Positions 1-28,159 of a stretch of DNA of 64,000 bases are shown piece after piece. The stretch is from Cristatella mucedo (taxonomy: Eukaryota; Bryozoa; Phylactolaemata; Cristatellidae), in NCBI GenBank assembly GCA_009760855.2, contig WPIO01000033.1, forward strand, positions 1,142,001 to 1,206,000. Direction: 5' to 3'. Position 1 is the stretch's first letter. Every line of letters starts with the position of its first letter. The notes beneath the pieces were generated by a model that saw only the letters and a list, made by a program, of their open reading frames with translations, was not told the origin of the DNA and made no database searches. The position numbers and the translations under genes were made by a program.

Positions 1-96
1 TCTAGCTATTTGTTCTGCTTCATTCGATATATCATTGCTTTACAAAACTGGCCGTCGGCTAAACTAAAGGGAAAAGTTCATCCTTTTTATTTGTAG

Positions 97-487
97 CAAC
101 AGCAGACAGCTTGGAAGAATGCCCAGCTTACTAACTCGGGTGCAGCCTCGCAGCCTTCGTTGGCAGCAGCTGCCAGTGTGTTGTCATCAGACAGTCCAAC
201 GGCGCAGCACCATTCAGTCAATCTCAGATTGAATGCTGGCCCTGTACCTGCTGGACCTAGCTCCACCAGGTCATCCTCTGCTGCCTCAGCTGCAGCCACC
301 ACCAGTGATATGACTCCACTCACACCACCGGTCACCACCGTGTCGGGCTTTGCAGCTGCCGTAGCAGCATCACTCCCCCCAACGACTGTGGCACCATCTG
401 TGCAGCACAACTCGTACTCAAACGCTGTTAGCACGGTGGCTGGGCCAGTATCGGGTGCCGTCCAGCCTGAGAGCGTGCCAGGTTCCG
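97..487 (+). CDS. CNOT3: CNOT3 exon, Ser/Ala/Pro-rich linker
   Basis: Acceptor TTTTTATTTGTAG precedes the exon and donor G|GTAAGG follows it. The frame begins [15 protein letters not shown] and stays open to the donor, ending in phase 1. Composition is low-complexity linker typical of the middle of CNOT3. Confidence 0.85.
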
Positions 488-1171
488 GTAAGGGCAGCAA
501 CAGTTAGTGCCTCAGTGTATGTGTTCCTTGCATGCCCTAAGTCATGCCCTCTAAGTTGCCCTTTACATTAACCCGTTATCAAGTCGTGCATGTCGCTTGC
601 ATACGATGATAAATAACCACGGATGCGTTTTATGGTTGGCACTCCTTGCGAGAGCGCTTTTTTGCATGCAAGTCACACGCAGACATGTGAAAAATTGGTG
701 TGAAAGTATTGAGATCGGCTTATCCAAAAGCCTCATTTAAATAGCAGCGCAAGAGTCTTAGTAGCTATCATCTTGCTGGCTGCAGACAATAAAGTATTAC
801 ATCATGCGTTACCTAGCACGATCATGGCAGTGCAGCTGCCACACTTGCGCTGCCTTAGATCGCAGTGGTGCAGGCTCACCTGGTGCTGCCCGGTATTTTC
901 AGCTGCTCCGTCGCTGTGTTCAGCTCTGTGTCGGCGTTCTTGCAGGCGTTGCCAAAGGCCCGAGGGCTGCCCAGCAAGCCGCCACCAACAGTGGCAGCAG
1001 CTCTGCACAGCAGCAGCAGATGCAGCAGAAGAATCAGAGTGCTGAATTGGTCGTGCGAGCAGCTGAAGGTGATCTCTCACTGGGTGGCCATCTGTCGCTG
1101 CCACTGGGCAGCCACCTGTCCAGCAGAGGGCCAGCTTGCAGCGAGGGCGGCCCGGCTTGAAATGTGACTCG

Positions 1172-1234
<63 letters not shown>

Positions 1235-4200
1235 CAATCTTTTCAGCTTTTTACCATCATTTGCAGACAAAGAAGCCCTGCCACCATCATTAGCAACAGC
1301 CACGGCGGGTGTAGCCCCAAGCGCAGCTGTCGTGCCGCCGCCTAGCTCGACGCCGAGCTCGTTGCCAAGCAGCGGCGGCTCATCGGCGAGCTCGGTGAAC
1401 AACTCGGCCATGCCGTCGCCGGCACCATCGCCGGCAGCGGCCCCGCTGCCTCCGTTAGCTGCCACGGTGCAGCCCGGCGCCACCGCTTCGCTATTGCCAC
1501 CGGCACCTTCTACCGAGGGTTCCGGCAAGCTGCCCGACGCTTCTTCGGCAGCAGTAGCCTATCAGAACGGCCTCGTTCATGCCACCAGCGCCGCCATCGC
1601 CAAGGTGCGACGCCGGCTCCCGGCCGCTCCGAGGGCTTGCAGCCGGAGCTGGCTGCCTCCCGCGCTTCTGGCTGCTTCGCGCCGCTGGTTCGGCCACCGG
1701 CTGCTTTTGACAGCAGCAGTGTCGCTTGGCCTGACACCATCCTCGGTCGGGCCGTGTGCAGGTGCTCAGCAGCACAGATTCCATCCACTCGCTTCGGACT
1801 GCAGCTCTAGAAGCAGCCGCTGCCATCAGCTTGCCGAATTCCAACATGTTTAATTCATCGTCGTCGACGGCCGGCAACCAACTGTCATTGGTACCCTCGC
1901 AGTCGCCCGCAGCAGACGTCGGCCATCCACCATCGGTGCCAAGTATGCTGCTGCTGCCTGCACCGCCTCGTCAGCGTCTTGCTTCGCTGCCATTGCCCAT
2001 GCATTTTGCCCGCCTGCAGGCGTACCACTGTCCGTCCGCCTAGGTCCGTCGGAGTCCGAGATCACTGTGCACTACCAGACGTCCACCATTCGGATCAGCC
2101 CTCTCTTAGGCATTGCACCGCTCGGTCAGCAGATGCTAACCAAGGAGAACACTTACCAGCTGAACATGGTGTCGGCTGCCTTCGAGCACATGCCCCATCC
2201 TTCCGACTCGGAGCGCATCAGGTGACTTATCCTCTCCTTGTCTGTGCTTGCAATAAGGCAACTTGTGTTGGCTCTGATCTCTCCTAGCGTAATTGAGTAA
2301 GCATGCCTTTGGTCACTACTGCTTAGATTGTCGAACTCACTTTCACAATTATTACGCAACGCCACCTACTACCCTGCTGCCGACTAAAGCACATGCTTTC
2401 CAACCATCCAGAGCTGCTACTTCTATGCTGCTCACGACCTCAACTGCCCTCCTGACTCAGCTGTGCTTCTCTCTCTCTTTTGTTGCGTGAGATGAAATCT
2501 GTTGGCTACTGAATGCATACCGAGTTGAGTATGCTATAGGAAACTCTCCTTTGTAACAGCACTTAATCTTTGTGGAGTTACATTGCATTACATTGTCCAC
2601 CACCCAACTGCTAACAAGTCTTAGCAAATACCTGAGACCCCATCCATTAAGATATTTAGTGGGTAGTTCAATTTAATGCTCGTATAATTTAAAAGAATTG
2701 GGTTTTTATCAGAAAATTATTTATAGGTTTTTCTTTTTGCCGTCATTCTTTCTATCGTCATCGATTTCTTTCATCGGTTAGAACCATGACAGGCCCGTAT
2801 TTGTGTGTGCTCAAAATAGTACGTGTTAACCCTTGGTGATTGCTGAGAAGATGCCTGACACGGTTGTTGAGGATTTTTAGAAAGAGTGTACACGGTGCAT
2901 CAAGTCAGTCCTGCATAACAGTTCTCAGATGGTGCTTACAAGATTTTCCTTTCAAGAATTCCTTAGAAAATGGTGACTACATCGGAAGCCAGAAATGGCA
3001 CCAGATACTGCAAAACAGGTTCATTCTGCAGCATTTGATTGGTTACAAATATTGCTAATTCGTACGTATTCATGTGTTTTGGCAAAATTATGGTGGGCAG
3101 CAGTTTATAAAACTTAAAAATATTTGAGGTTATATCTTGATCTCCAGTGTGTTGTGCAAAAACTTTGTGCCAGCTTTGTAAGTTGAAGAAGCTTCTACTC
3201 TTTGTCTGCAATTGGAGGCTCTGTGTCCTGCCTAGACTTGTATCGATTACGAAATGCCAATTAGAAAACTTACCAGTGCTAAGATTTTGGCCATTTTGTG
3301 AATGACTGGTAAGCTATGTGGCGGTTTCCAAGCCTAGTCACTCTCTCGTGAAGCATACACTGCCCAAGCAAGCTGCCTCACTCTCCTGTTAGTGCACCGG
3401 TTTATTTACCCGTGAATGTTCAGCCCAGAATATTGGCATTTATTTGTGGATGATGGTAGGTCCTGTCTAGAACGAGGTTAGTATGCAAAGAACTGTATTG
3501 GGTGAGTGAACAACTCTGTGATGTGTCGTTGGCCTCTCTTGTTGGAAAGTGCTGCTTGTTGGACGAGTTGGTCCGACAGAAGTTGGAGCATGTGACTATC
3601 GTTTAGCCTCGACCATTGAGGTCGAAAGCCAGGCTTGCCATTCGGCCATCGCTGCGTGATCCGCTCATGCCGTGCATGTTTGGCTTCTTTGTTTTTTCTA
3701 GGCATTACATACCAAGGAACCCGTGCTCTACTCCGGCGTACTACCCTCAGGCACTGGCACCGCAGGCCGATTCGGTCGAGTACTTCCAGCGACTTTCCAC
3801 CGAGACTCTTTTCTTCGTCTTCTATTACATGGAGGGCACGAAAGCTCAGTACTTGGCAGCCAAAGCCCTCAAGAAGCAGTCTTGGCGCTTTCATACCAAG
3901 TATTTGATGTGGTTCCAGCGACACGACGAGCCCAAGACGATCACGGACGAGTACGAACAGGTAGCACGGAGCAGCCGGGTGCCGTGGTGCCGCGTGATGA
4001 CTCTTTGTTCAGCAGCCGCTGCACCTGTCTGTTGCTGTGCTTTGCTTGACGAGGCGTCCTTGGCGAGAAACAGTCATGGCTGGGGGGGGGGCTCGGATTT
4101 AGCCTGCAAAACTCGTCCGGCTGGCTCCGTGACAGGCACTCGCGGCCGTTTCGGGTCCGGCACTGCTCAAGTTGGAGTTGTAAATAAGAATCAGGAGATG

Positions 4201-4919
4201 AAATATGCTATGGTTTAATGGCTCCTAAGGCTACGAGCAGTTACGCAGACCAAGCTGTATTTACTGCAACGGTCGCCCCCTGGATACAAGCTACTGCTTG
4301 TCAAAAACGTGAGCTCCCACTGATGTTCTTTCCGCTTGCTGCTCATTTAATTGACTTGAACCTGCTCTCCTGAACTTCGACTCCAGAAAGAGAGTGGATG
4401 TATTTGGGTGTGTCGATATGGTCCAGTAGTAGATACCGACGAGCAAGATAGGTGAACTGGGAGAAAAAGATTCGTCAGCATCCGTGTACTGACCCCCGTG
4501 CTGCCAGGAGTTTTACTGCCACGAGAAGAGATAATAATAGTAGCGTTTCGTTTATGTAGAGCCACTAGCGAACTAATTCTCTATCCGGGTACTTTATAAC
4601 TCACTTCGAGAGATTCAATAACCAAGGGATGGTGACATACACGGTATCAAAGATGCAAAAGATGCAAAGATGGTCATCTGATAGTTTTGCACTTGGCAAT
4701 ACATATTTGTAGTATGCTATTATCAAGTATCCTTGTATGCGCAGCTACCGTCCATGTCAGTCGGCAACGTTATATGTACGGTCGTTACCCGAGAGTTCTG
4801 AAGTGGCCCGCTTTATATTGCAGGGTACTTACATCTATTTTGATTACGAAAAGTGGGGCCAGCGGCGCAAAGACGGATTCACGTTCGAGTATCGTTACTT
4901 AGAGGATAAGGAGCTCTAA
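97..4919 (+). CDS. CNOT3: CCR4-NOT transcription complex subunit 3, 3' part (7 exons, 5' incomplete)
   Basis: CNOT3 is a scaffold subunit of the cytoplasmic and nuclear CCR4-NOT complex, which shortens mRNA poly(A) tails; its C-terminal NOT box pairs with that of CNOT2 and docks on CNOT1. Seen here: join(97-487, 946-1068, 1267-1604, 1762-1942, 2020-2221, 3702-3960, 4824-4919), all GT-AG, phases compatible, 529 residues before the TAA. The first four exons are a Ser/Ala/Pro/Gln-rich linker. The last three hold the conserved end: [60 protein letters not shown], then KTITDEYEQ joined across an intron to [19 protein letters not shown]. These match the metazoan NOT-box signature almost word for word. 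The N-terminal Not3 coiled-coil domain and start codon must lie left of the window, since the first exon opens with an acceptor site. Identification is very secure; boundaries in the low-complexity linker are less so. Confidence 0.95.
946..1068 (+). CDS. CNOT3: CNOT3 exon, Gln/Ser-rich linker
   Basis: Acceptor GTTCTTGCAG, donor AAG|GTGATC. Enters and leaves in phase 1, matching its neighbours. It encodes [10 protein letters not shown] and a short Gln run ([10 protein letters not shown]). Confidence 0.75.
1176..1233. repeat. (GT)n microsatellite
   Basis: An almost pure GT run inside a CNOT3 intron, shortly upstream of the 1267 acceptor. It produces spurious CVCVCV-type open frames. Confidence 0.98.
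1267..1604 (+). CDS. CNOT3: CNOT3 exon, Pro/Ser/Ala-rich linker
   Basis: Acceptor CATTTGCAG after the GT microsatellite, donor AAG|GTGCGA. It encodes a Pro/Ser/Ala-rich segment that ends [15 protein letters not shown] in phase 0. Confidence 0.75.
1762..1942 (+). CDS. CNOT3: CNOT3 exon, Ala/Ser-rich with LSS...SLR helix-like segment
   Basis: Acceptor CCGTGTGCAG, donor A|GTATGC. The frame gives [20 protein letters not shown], which resembles the short conserved segment ahead of the NOT box in CNOT3. Phase 0 in, phase 1 out. Confidence 0.7.
2020..2221 (+). CDS. CNOT3: CNOT3 exon, start of NOT-box region
   Basis: Follows a 77-base intron with acceptor CGCCTGCAG. It encodes [18 protein letters not shown] and [14 protein letters not shown], the conserved lead-in to the NOT box. 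Donor CAG|GTGACT, phase 2. Confidence 0.92.
2285..2600 (+). mobile_element. LINE-B 3' end fragment in a CNOT3 intron
   Basis: This stretch aligns by eye with the 3' ends at 46150-46450 and 6300-6560: shared landmarks are CTGCTGCCGACTA, TTGTTGCGTGAGAT, AAATCTGTTGGCTAC and the tail TTGTGGAGTTACATTGCATTA. Only the last codons of the reverse-transcriptase frame and the 3' UTR remain, consistent with 5' truncation during target-primed reverse transcription. Confidence 0.8.
2601..3701 (+). other. Rest of a CNOT3 intron, nothing recognised
   Basis: AT-rich single-copy-looking intron sequence between the LINE-B tail and the 3702 acceptor. I see no exon-like frame with matching splice sites and no repeat shared with the rest of the window. 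Confidence 0.6.
3702..3960 (+). CDS. CNOT3: CNOT3 exon, NOT-box core
   Basis: Acceptor TTTTTTCTAG, donor CAG|GTAGCA. It encodes [30 protein letters not shown] and [20 protein letters not shown], the core of the NOT box that contacts CNOT2 and CNOT1. Confidence 0.97.
3961..4823 (+). other. Last CNOT3 intron, nothing recognised
   Basis: Intron between the NOT-box core exon and the terminal exon. It contains a nine-base G run near 4081 but no recognisable repeat family or exon. Confidence 0.6.
4824..4919 (+). CDS. CNOT3: CNOT3 terminal coding exon
   Basis: Acceptor TTATATTGCAG. It encodes [19 protein letters not shown] then [12 protein letters not shown] and stop TAA at 4917-4919. This is the family's normal C-terminal end. 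Confidence 0.96.
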   Translation, partial: GTYIYFDYEKWGQRRKDGFTFEYRYLEDKEL

Positions 4920-6165
4920 ATTGCGGCTCGCGAGGAGGAAGCAGTTGTCTGGGTGAACCAGTCTGTCATCTCATGTCGCCAGCTAATTGTGCAACCAGCA
5001 TGTGCAGTTCTTATTGCTCAAAGAGTCAAAGAGCTGCTGGTGCGACTGCTCGCATCCCGAGTCCTGCTGCCATCTCACTCGTCCAGCATTTGACACCCTT
5101 GTGACTGTTGTCGGGTTGCCCGTGTAACATCCTGCTGAACGGGGATTGTGTACGGAAAGAACTGAGCCTCCAGGAGTTGGCCACGCACGTACGCCAGGCG
5201 CACGTGCGTCGGATGTCTGATGAGCAGGGCGGCCAGTGAATCGTGTGTTGTATGCATGCTGGCGCTAGGCCAATATTTGGCTGACCAACTAGTATTGCGG
5301 CCATGTTGTGTATAGCCTCATTCATTTCCCTATTCAAACCCTGCGTCATCTCTCTGCTCCCTCTCTGCTTTCTTGTATGTCAGGATGCGCAAAATCTGTT
5401 TGTGAAGAATTGTACAAGCCTGATTTTGTTGTTAGTAGGATGTATTTTTTACGCGACCTGTATACGGTAGCATTATTTTTGTACAGAAACATAGCAGGGC
5501 ACTGAGTGTCCTTGCCTAAGCCATATCGTGGTGAGCATTGACGCTCTTCCAATGGCTCTGTACATAAATAAACGATGCATGCGGAGAGGCATGAAAACGG
5601 CTGCCGTCAGCTGCCATAGTAATAAACCAAGTGCCAGCGTCTGCTGGCCAAGTTCCTTGAGTTTGAATTTAAGCCATGTTAATTGCTGTACACCGGCATC
5701 AGACATCGGCAGTCTGACAAATTCCATTTGCAACAGGCCTGGCTTTACCGTTTTAAATGCAAGTTAACCGGTTTCGAAAATGCGGCTTGGGGGCCCCAAT
5801 GGCTTGTGCCATTATGGAATTACCATGGTGGTCAAAAATTTGTTGATCACAACTCGACTAATGAAAGGGACTGCAGATGGTGCCAAATAAAAGCTCACTG
5901 GGGCCCAAGAGCTGATCCAACTGATACTTGGATTATTGTACTAGCTATTATATCACAATTAACGGAGCTCAGACCAACTACTGGCAGACCCGGTCTGGTG
6001 TCTTGAATTGACGAAAAGGCATATGCACACCAGCAGTTGATCAATTCTCGCTCTAGCAATCAATGCATCCCCACCCGGTTGACCAGGTGGCCGATGACAG
6101 TCGGTCGATCCATCTGGTTCTAGGGAGCTGCTGTCAAAGCTGCGATAGTTCCTGGTCGATCAATG
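4920..6165 (+). other. CNOT3 3' UTR and spacer
   Basis: The first 650 to 700 bases are the likely CNOT3 3' UTR. Beyond the poly(A) signals I see no gene and no repeat until the LINE-B remnant that starts near 6170. Confidence 0.55.
5567..5572 (+). promoter_or_regulatory. Candidate poly(A) signal AATAAA for CNOT3
   Basis: First AATAAA downstream of the CNOT3 stop codon, about 650 bases away; another AATAAA lies at 5621-5626. Either would give a 3' UTR of normal length. Confidence 0.5.
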
Positions 6166-6169
6166 AATA

Positions 6170-6560
6170 CGTAGCACATTTCTTACTCAAGGCCCACCAC
6201 GGCTTGGTTCTTCCCTACCTAGCTGAACTGCTGCACCAGTTTCAGCCTCCTCGTGCCCTCAGGTCCTCCATGACTGATACATATGCTGTTCCATTCCTGT
6301 GCTTTAAGACCGTTGGCAACAGAAGCTTTTGTTCTGCAAGTTCTAGACTGGAACTAACTTCAATTCTGATGCAACGACATCTGCTCCCTTGCTGCCGATA
6401 TCGCATCATTTCCAGCCGTTCTGAGCTAGTATTCTGACTCAGCTATGCTTGTCACTTGAGTGACGGTCTTTTGGCCACAGTAAGCCGTTTAGCCTTCGAG
6501 TGTCCGGCAGAAAACAGCAGCATTACACAAATTTAGTCTTTGTGGAATTAAAGACGGGAG
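6170..6560 (+). mobile_element. LINE-B 3' end fragment
   Basis: Begins with the decayed RT C-terminal segment LPYLAELLHQFQPPRALRSS, also found at 46040 and, on the other strand, at 18870. It ends in the tail TTTGTGGAATTA followed by CATTACATTACA. Frames are broken. Confidence 0.8.
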
Positions 6561-6564
6561 ATGC

Positions 6565-8500
6565 ATTACATTACAGCATTGCCGTCCAATTCTCTGTTAG
6601 TCGAACATGTCTGGCTGGTGACAGCAACAAACGCCAACGGGTGACTGGGCTGTTCTCGGAGGAGGCCCGGCTTACCTACCTACCACCGCTCAGAGCCGAG
6701 ACAATTAATGTATCTCACACTTTGGTGATCACAAAGCTGTGAGGAGTAAGTGATTATCAACCTTGGAGATTGCTCGACTCAAACAAAAAAGTAAGGCTGG
6801 AAAACAAACGACGGAGAATCGTAAATATTACGAAATTGTACAGCTTACACTTGGAAAGATACTGAATCTGACTTGGATGGTTTTTCAGCGTCACTATGGA
6901 GTTACCCGTGTGAAACCTTACTAGAACTTGCACGACGAGGGCTTGTATGTGGGCAAAGATTAGTAAGTCACGGGTTCATTTCCCGCAGTATCAACCGTCT
7001 TAGTATTGGAGTGCTCAGCCAAGCCTAAACCACCCATAAGCAACCACTGAAAAATCTTTCCAAACCATTTCGCCCACGGAAGGTACACTGGTAAATATAT
7101 CATAGGCTTTTTCCGGGAACTTTCCGTGGAGCTGAACCTTAATAATAATACATTTGTATAGCGCCCCCAGAGAACGAAATCTCTTTCTAGGCGCTTGACA
7201 TGTGCTGTAAACTCGGCTGGTTCTTGGGGCTTGGATGGTGGGTACGACCCCGTTGGCTGGTTAGGGGAGAGCTGAAACTCAGTGCTTCGAGGCTTGCAAA
7301 TCCCTTGCTGACAGATATAAGGGCATTTCAAGAAAGAGCATGGCAGCTCGATAGATGTAAGCCTAATCTCCCTTAGTTTTGAGAGAGGGGACAGGAATAA
7401 CCAATTTCCTGGTCGTAGAGATCTGAGACACATACACAGGTGGCGAACATTTAATAATAAACCGCAAGACAGTCTCTTGAATCTCGGCAGCCGAATGACT
7501 TTCTTTAGACTCGTTGCTCCAGCAAGCGATTCGGACCGCCCAGTTCAGTAGAGTTGCAGTGGCTTTATTGGTTCCTGTGCCACCCCCTTCGAAGAAGCAA
7601 ATCGTAAAACTATAATTAATCCGGAGCGCCTTAGTGCGGGTACGGTTTCTTTTAGACGGCCTTTGAAGACGCTTCCACGTGGCGCTCTTTCTGCGTATAT
7701 TAGTTACTATTTCTTAAAGAGACTAGAAATTATATTCTACCGGTTCATGAACCTGCAGTAGTATGCCTTCAGAAAAGGCCATCGTTGATTTTTACCATAC
7801 AATTTTCAGAAGAAGAATGTATTGGGAAGCTAAAGTCAGGTGACATACTTTTCGTGGGCAGCTTCTCCGTCTCTCCAGAGAGAGCCTCCATAGCTCGAGG
7901 TACAATTCAAACTATTTGGATTGGGTCTAATGCTTCCAACACTCCGGTTTAAGAAGTGCAAAAAAATTCAAGTATTACATCAGATCGGTAGGCTGCTAAT
8001 AAACTACGACATACGTTAACTAACCACTGCAAGTCACCCAAGGATTCATCCAGGTAGTTTCCTGGCAAGCGTGAGGCCTCAGTGAGGCCAAAGAGCAGCG
8101 TTTGACCTTTTAGCCCCCACCCCTCCCCCGTAAGTCCAGCGGCTCCCTTCCGCAGGATTACCCAGATTCCAGCATCGCGGGGAGGGCTTCGATGGAGAGT
8201 TGATGGGTGGATGACATATGGGGATTTAAAAGATAAGACTACTGAATATATTGCATTACATGACAACTCGAGAGGCATGTCATCGGGCTCACTGAACAAA
8301 GGAAGTACGTGCAAATAACAATCGAGCTTAAGAGTTATTTAATAAATGAGGAAGCATGTTAAATTCACTAATGATTAACCATGCCTTAACTCCCGTTGGT
8401 GATGGATATAGGTGCATAAACATCCTACCTGTTTGTATCTGTAGCGAGCCAGCTAGAATATGCGTGCAAAATCCATACACACGAGCGAACATTAACAAAG
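6565..8500. other. Intergenic spacer, mostly unassigned
   Basis: Apart from the short LINE-A tail near 7139 I recognise nothing. The longest open frame here (6960-7433, - strand) has no family motif and runs through that LINE tail, so I do not call it a gene. Confidence 0.55.
7139..7210 (-). mobile_element. LINE-A-type 3' tail fragment
   Basis: AATAATAATA followed by the reverse complement of the LINE-A tail (AGCGCCCCCAGAGAACG, then CTCTTTCTAGGCGCTTGACA). Its version of the tail also has ATTTGTATAGCGCC, intermediate between LINE-A and SINE-B. Confidence 0.65.
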
Positions 8501-8505
8501 GAAGC

Positions 8506-8773
8506 TGTTATGTTACTGTGTCTCCGGCTGCAGCAGCGCTGGTGGAGTCTCACGGAGACGAGCTGAGCGGTGAACGAGACTCGAATCTTTATTCCCCCTG
8601 CGGGTACATATATGCGCTAGGGGCTGACTCACCACAGATAAGGGAGTGCATCCATGGTGAGCCACCGTGGTGGGCCACATGCCCACATCAAAGGCCGCAC
8701 TGAGCCAACCGCCCAACCACCGGCCGAGAGCGGGCACACACCACTGGCCGAGAAGCAACAGGCACACACAACA
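8506..8773 (-). mobile_element. Candidate solo LTR (268 bp)
   Basis: The segment begins TGTTATGTTACTG and ends CACACAACA, giving TGTT...AACA termini. It is flanked by AAGC on both sides (8502-8505 and 8774-8777), a plausible 4-bp target duplication. On the - strand it contains a TATA-like CATATATG and then AATAAA (plus-strand TTTATT at 8588-8593) about 80 bases before the end, the order expected of U3-R-U5. No internal retrotransposon genes adjoin it. It could still be chance. Confidence 0.5.
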
Positions 8774-8777
8774 AAGC

Positions 8778-9838
8778 ACATTACAAACCACTAATAATAA
8801 ACGACAGCGGGTAGCAATGAATTTTCCCGAAGAATCACCAAATTCGCAACTATAAACGTGCACATGCATTCACGAAATTCAGCGAATCAATTTAAAGCTC
8901 AGAAAGGAGTTTGCTGCTGAACGACGAACGTCTAGACAGCTTTGTGTAGCATTTCCTAATGAAGCCTTGTTATCGGTCTCTGCTCAGAGAATGAGTACGT
9001 TGCCACCGATGCCTCACAAAAAATTTTCACATGCGATCAAGGTTAAGTAATTTTTAAGGTTATTATCCTTTGAAGCTATCCGGATACTCTGGATTAAGAG
9101 ATCATTTAGGGGGCCGGTTCGCCGACAGTTGGGAAGGGGCGACCTGCCATTTGGCGCTGGCGGGACTGCTCCACCAGGGATGGGAGCTGGCTAGTATAGG
9201 CGAGGTTGGGTTCAGATTTAAGGGGCCAGTGCTCCCCTCTCATTAGGCCTCTGTACTGGTGTGTCAGAAATGAGCCATTATGGCCTTCTGCTGTTAAGTG
9301 GGTACCTACAGTTTGTTAATGCCTTGCTAATTCCGGAACCTATTTTAGCTATAAGGTATTAACAGTGTTCAATCCTAGCGTCGATTTTCCAGCAGTGTTC
9401 TAGACACGTGAAATTCTTGCATCCGGCTGGCCGGAAAACAAACGAAGATAGAGGACAGTGATTTTCATGTATTCAAGCATTAAGTTTCCGCCTACTACTG
9501 CTCCATTCATTGAGACGTAGCTCGCCCCAGGACGTCGTTTTACCTCGACCGTCTCATCTCCATCAGCCATCAGCAGCTCTAAATCTTGTCTCGAAAGTAG
9601 AGACGAGACACATGCATTATTTAGCGGCTTGAGAAGAGCCGAAATACTACACAGCGACCTCTCGTGTCCAGGCTGTTGCTAGGTTGGCCGCTAGAGGGGG
9701 CAGTAGAAGAGGTTGAGTTAAAGCACTTCCTATTGGCTATTTGACTACAAAGGACTAGATTCGACTTCCGCGATCGACTTCCTATACCAACTTCCGTGTT
9801 GATATCTTATCCGCACGTTCGGTCCGATAATCGAGGGA
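8778..9838. other. Spacer and presumed promoter/5' UTR of the PH-domain gene
   Basis: No coding frame or shared repeat recognised. Two near-copies of CGACTTCC occur near 9770 and 9779. The first ATG of the PH gene at 9839 has an in-frame TGA about 40 bases upstream. Confidence 0.5.
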
Positions 9839-26722
<16,884 letters not shown>

Positions 26723-27829
26723 CGCTCGTGGACGAGCAAGACGACCAGTGTGGTGTCACCGGTTGCTCGTGGCGATCGGCACCAATCTCAGCGCTACTAA
26801 TCATTTATGCGTTCCTGCTCCGACTGTGCCGCCAACGGAGCGCCGCGAGGGACAATCGACTTCTGCTGACGCATCGTCGTCGTGCCAATCGGCTTCCGAG
26901 TGCAGGCCGTCTCAACCTTCTCTGCGTGCTTCGGCGTCGGCCACCTTCCGAGCCATATGCATAGCTGGGCTCCGAGTTATCGAGAGTGCACGAACGTCCG
27001 AGCTGTGCGAACGCTCTTCGTGTGTGCGCTTGCGCTGCTGCACACGCCTAGGCTCCTTGCCTGCAGCTGCTGCTGAGACGCTCAGCGATTGGTCGTGCAA
27101 GTGCTCGTCGTTTTCTTGTGCCGAATAACAGGCTTCCTCTCCTTCTCACCAGCAGCGGCAAGAGCTCGCATCCCCTATGCATATTTGATAGACCATCAAA
27201 CAATATAAGCCTACTTCTGTTAACTAGAGCCGATGGCGTATGCTCAATTAGTCTAGCTGGAACAAAGATGGCAGTGCTGACAGTTCGAGAGCAGTGAACT
27301 CGGTTCATCATCCTACCTCCCCCAACCTGGAGCTGTTTAGCTACGATATCTGGGCTGCGTAGTCCATCTCGTGCTCTAGTACAACAGATCTGCATCGTGT
27401 GTCTTGCAGCCGACAATTGACAACATTGATGGCATCAATATCAGCGGAAACGGAATTAGCTATTGATGGTAAGACCCGAGTGGTGTATACTTTTGAGCCG
27501 CAGCTAAAAAACCTTGCCCAAGTAAAACTGCCGATAGCAATGCATTGTATCTTTTAGCTCTCGGGCATACTCACTCAATTATATTCAGATTTTAATTTAA
27601 TACAACCTACTGTGGCAGCTTAGGTCTTGCTCCAGAAGTAAACTAGGGGTTACATTTTTTTGCAGCAGCTTCAATTTGTAATGTTTTTGCAGTTTAGGGA
27701 CCACTCCCATCTCGATGCTTTATATATGGGCGTTTGCATGTGTGTGTGCCTTTTCTTGAGCATTATACATATATCTAGTACTAGGAGGTTTGTGTATGTG
27801 TAATGTTAGCAGGTATGTGTAGTACATAT
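26723..27829 (+). other. Presumed PH-gene 3' UTR and spacer
   Basis: Remains GC-rich to about 27130, then becomes AT-rich. Besides the candidate exon at 27410 nothing is recognised. Confidence 0.45.
27410..27468 (+). CDS. Candidate small exon, gene unknown
   Basis: Acceptor TGTGTCTTGCAG and donor ATG|GTAAGA flank a 59-base segment. One phase stays open and reads RQLTTLMASISAETELAID. It could be a downstream exon of the PH gene if an alternative donor in the 26199 exon is used, or simply chance. Confidence 0.25.
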
Positions 27830-28120
27830 AAACAGCTCCTTAGAACAGTATAATGAGCTCAGTCCTACGGCAGGCGGCCTCTGGTCGCTCTTATATGTTG
27901 AGATTAATGGCCTAGGCAAAGCTCTAATGGCTGTCCAGCACACACAAGATAGGAAGCATGGTAAGATTAGGACAGGTGAGTACGTTATATACAAGTAGAA
28001 GCAAGGGGTACATGTGCATCAGAAGCAGTAGGATATGATAGGCATTATATAATCGTTGTGCAAGAATAGAAAATTAGTTCCACAGTTTCAAGACTTATAG
28101 AGCAAAAACATGATCATGTC
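27830..28120 (-). mobile_element. Decayed LINE-B 3' fragment
   Basis: AGGAAGCATGGTAAGATTAG, GAACAGTATAATGAG and TTAGTTCCACAGTTTC parallel the - strand LINE-B copy at 18400-18580. It lies just beyond the DDX56 3' end. Confidence 0.5.
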
Positions 28121-28153
28121 AGAGTGCAAACATGAAAGATAAGGCACCATAAG

Positions 28154-28159
28154 TTTATT
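28154..28159 (-). promoter_or_regulatory. Candidate poly(A) signal for DDX56
   Basis: TTTATT on the + strand (AATAAA on the - strand) about 235 bases beyond the DDX56 stop codon, a normal 3' UTR length. Confidence 0.5.

Noticed and set aside
1164-1345. Open frames with CVCVCV or VCVCVC stretches
   Set aside because: They are direct translations of the GT microsatellite. Only the part after the 1267 acceptor is coding.
1034-1528. 164-codon - strand frame opposite CNOT3 exons
   Set aside because: It reads through the CA/GT repeat and mirrors the GC-rich CNOT3 linker; it is the antisense shadow of the real exons.
3616-4218. A 200-codon single-exon gene
   Set aside because: Only 3702-3960 is conserved CNOT3 coding; both flanks are intron with splice signals at the junctions.
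6960-7433. 157-codon - strand frame as a gene
   Set aside because: It overlaps a LINE-A tail fragment, shows no domain or splice partner, and its codon content is not protein-like.
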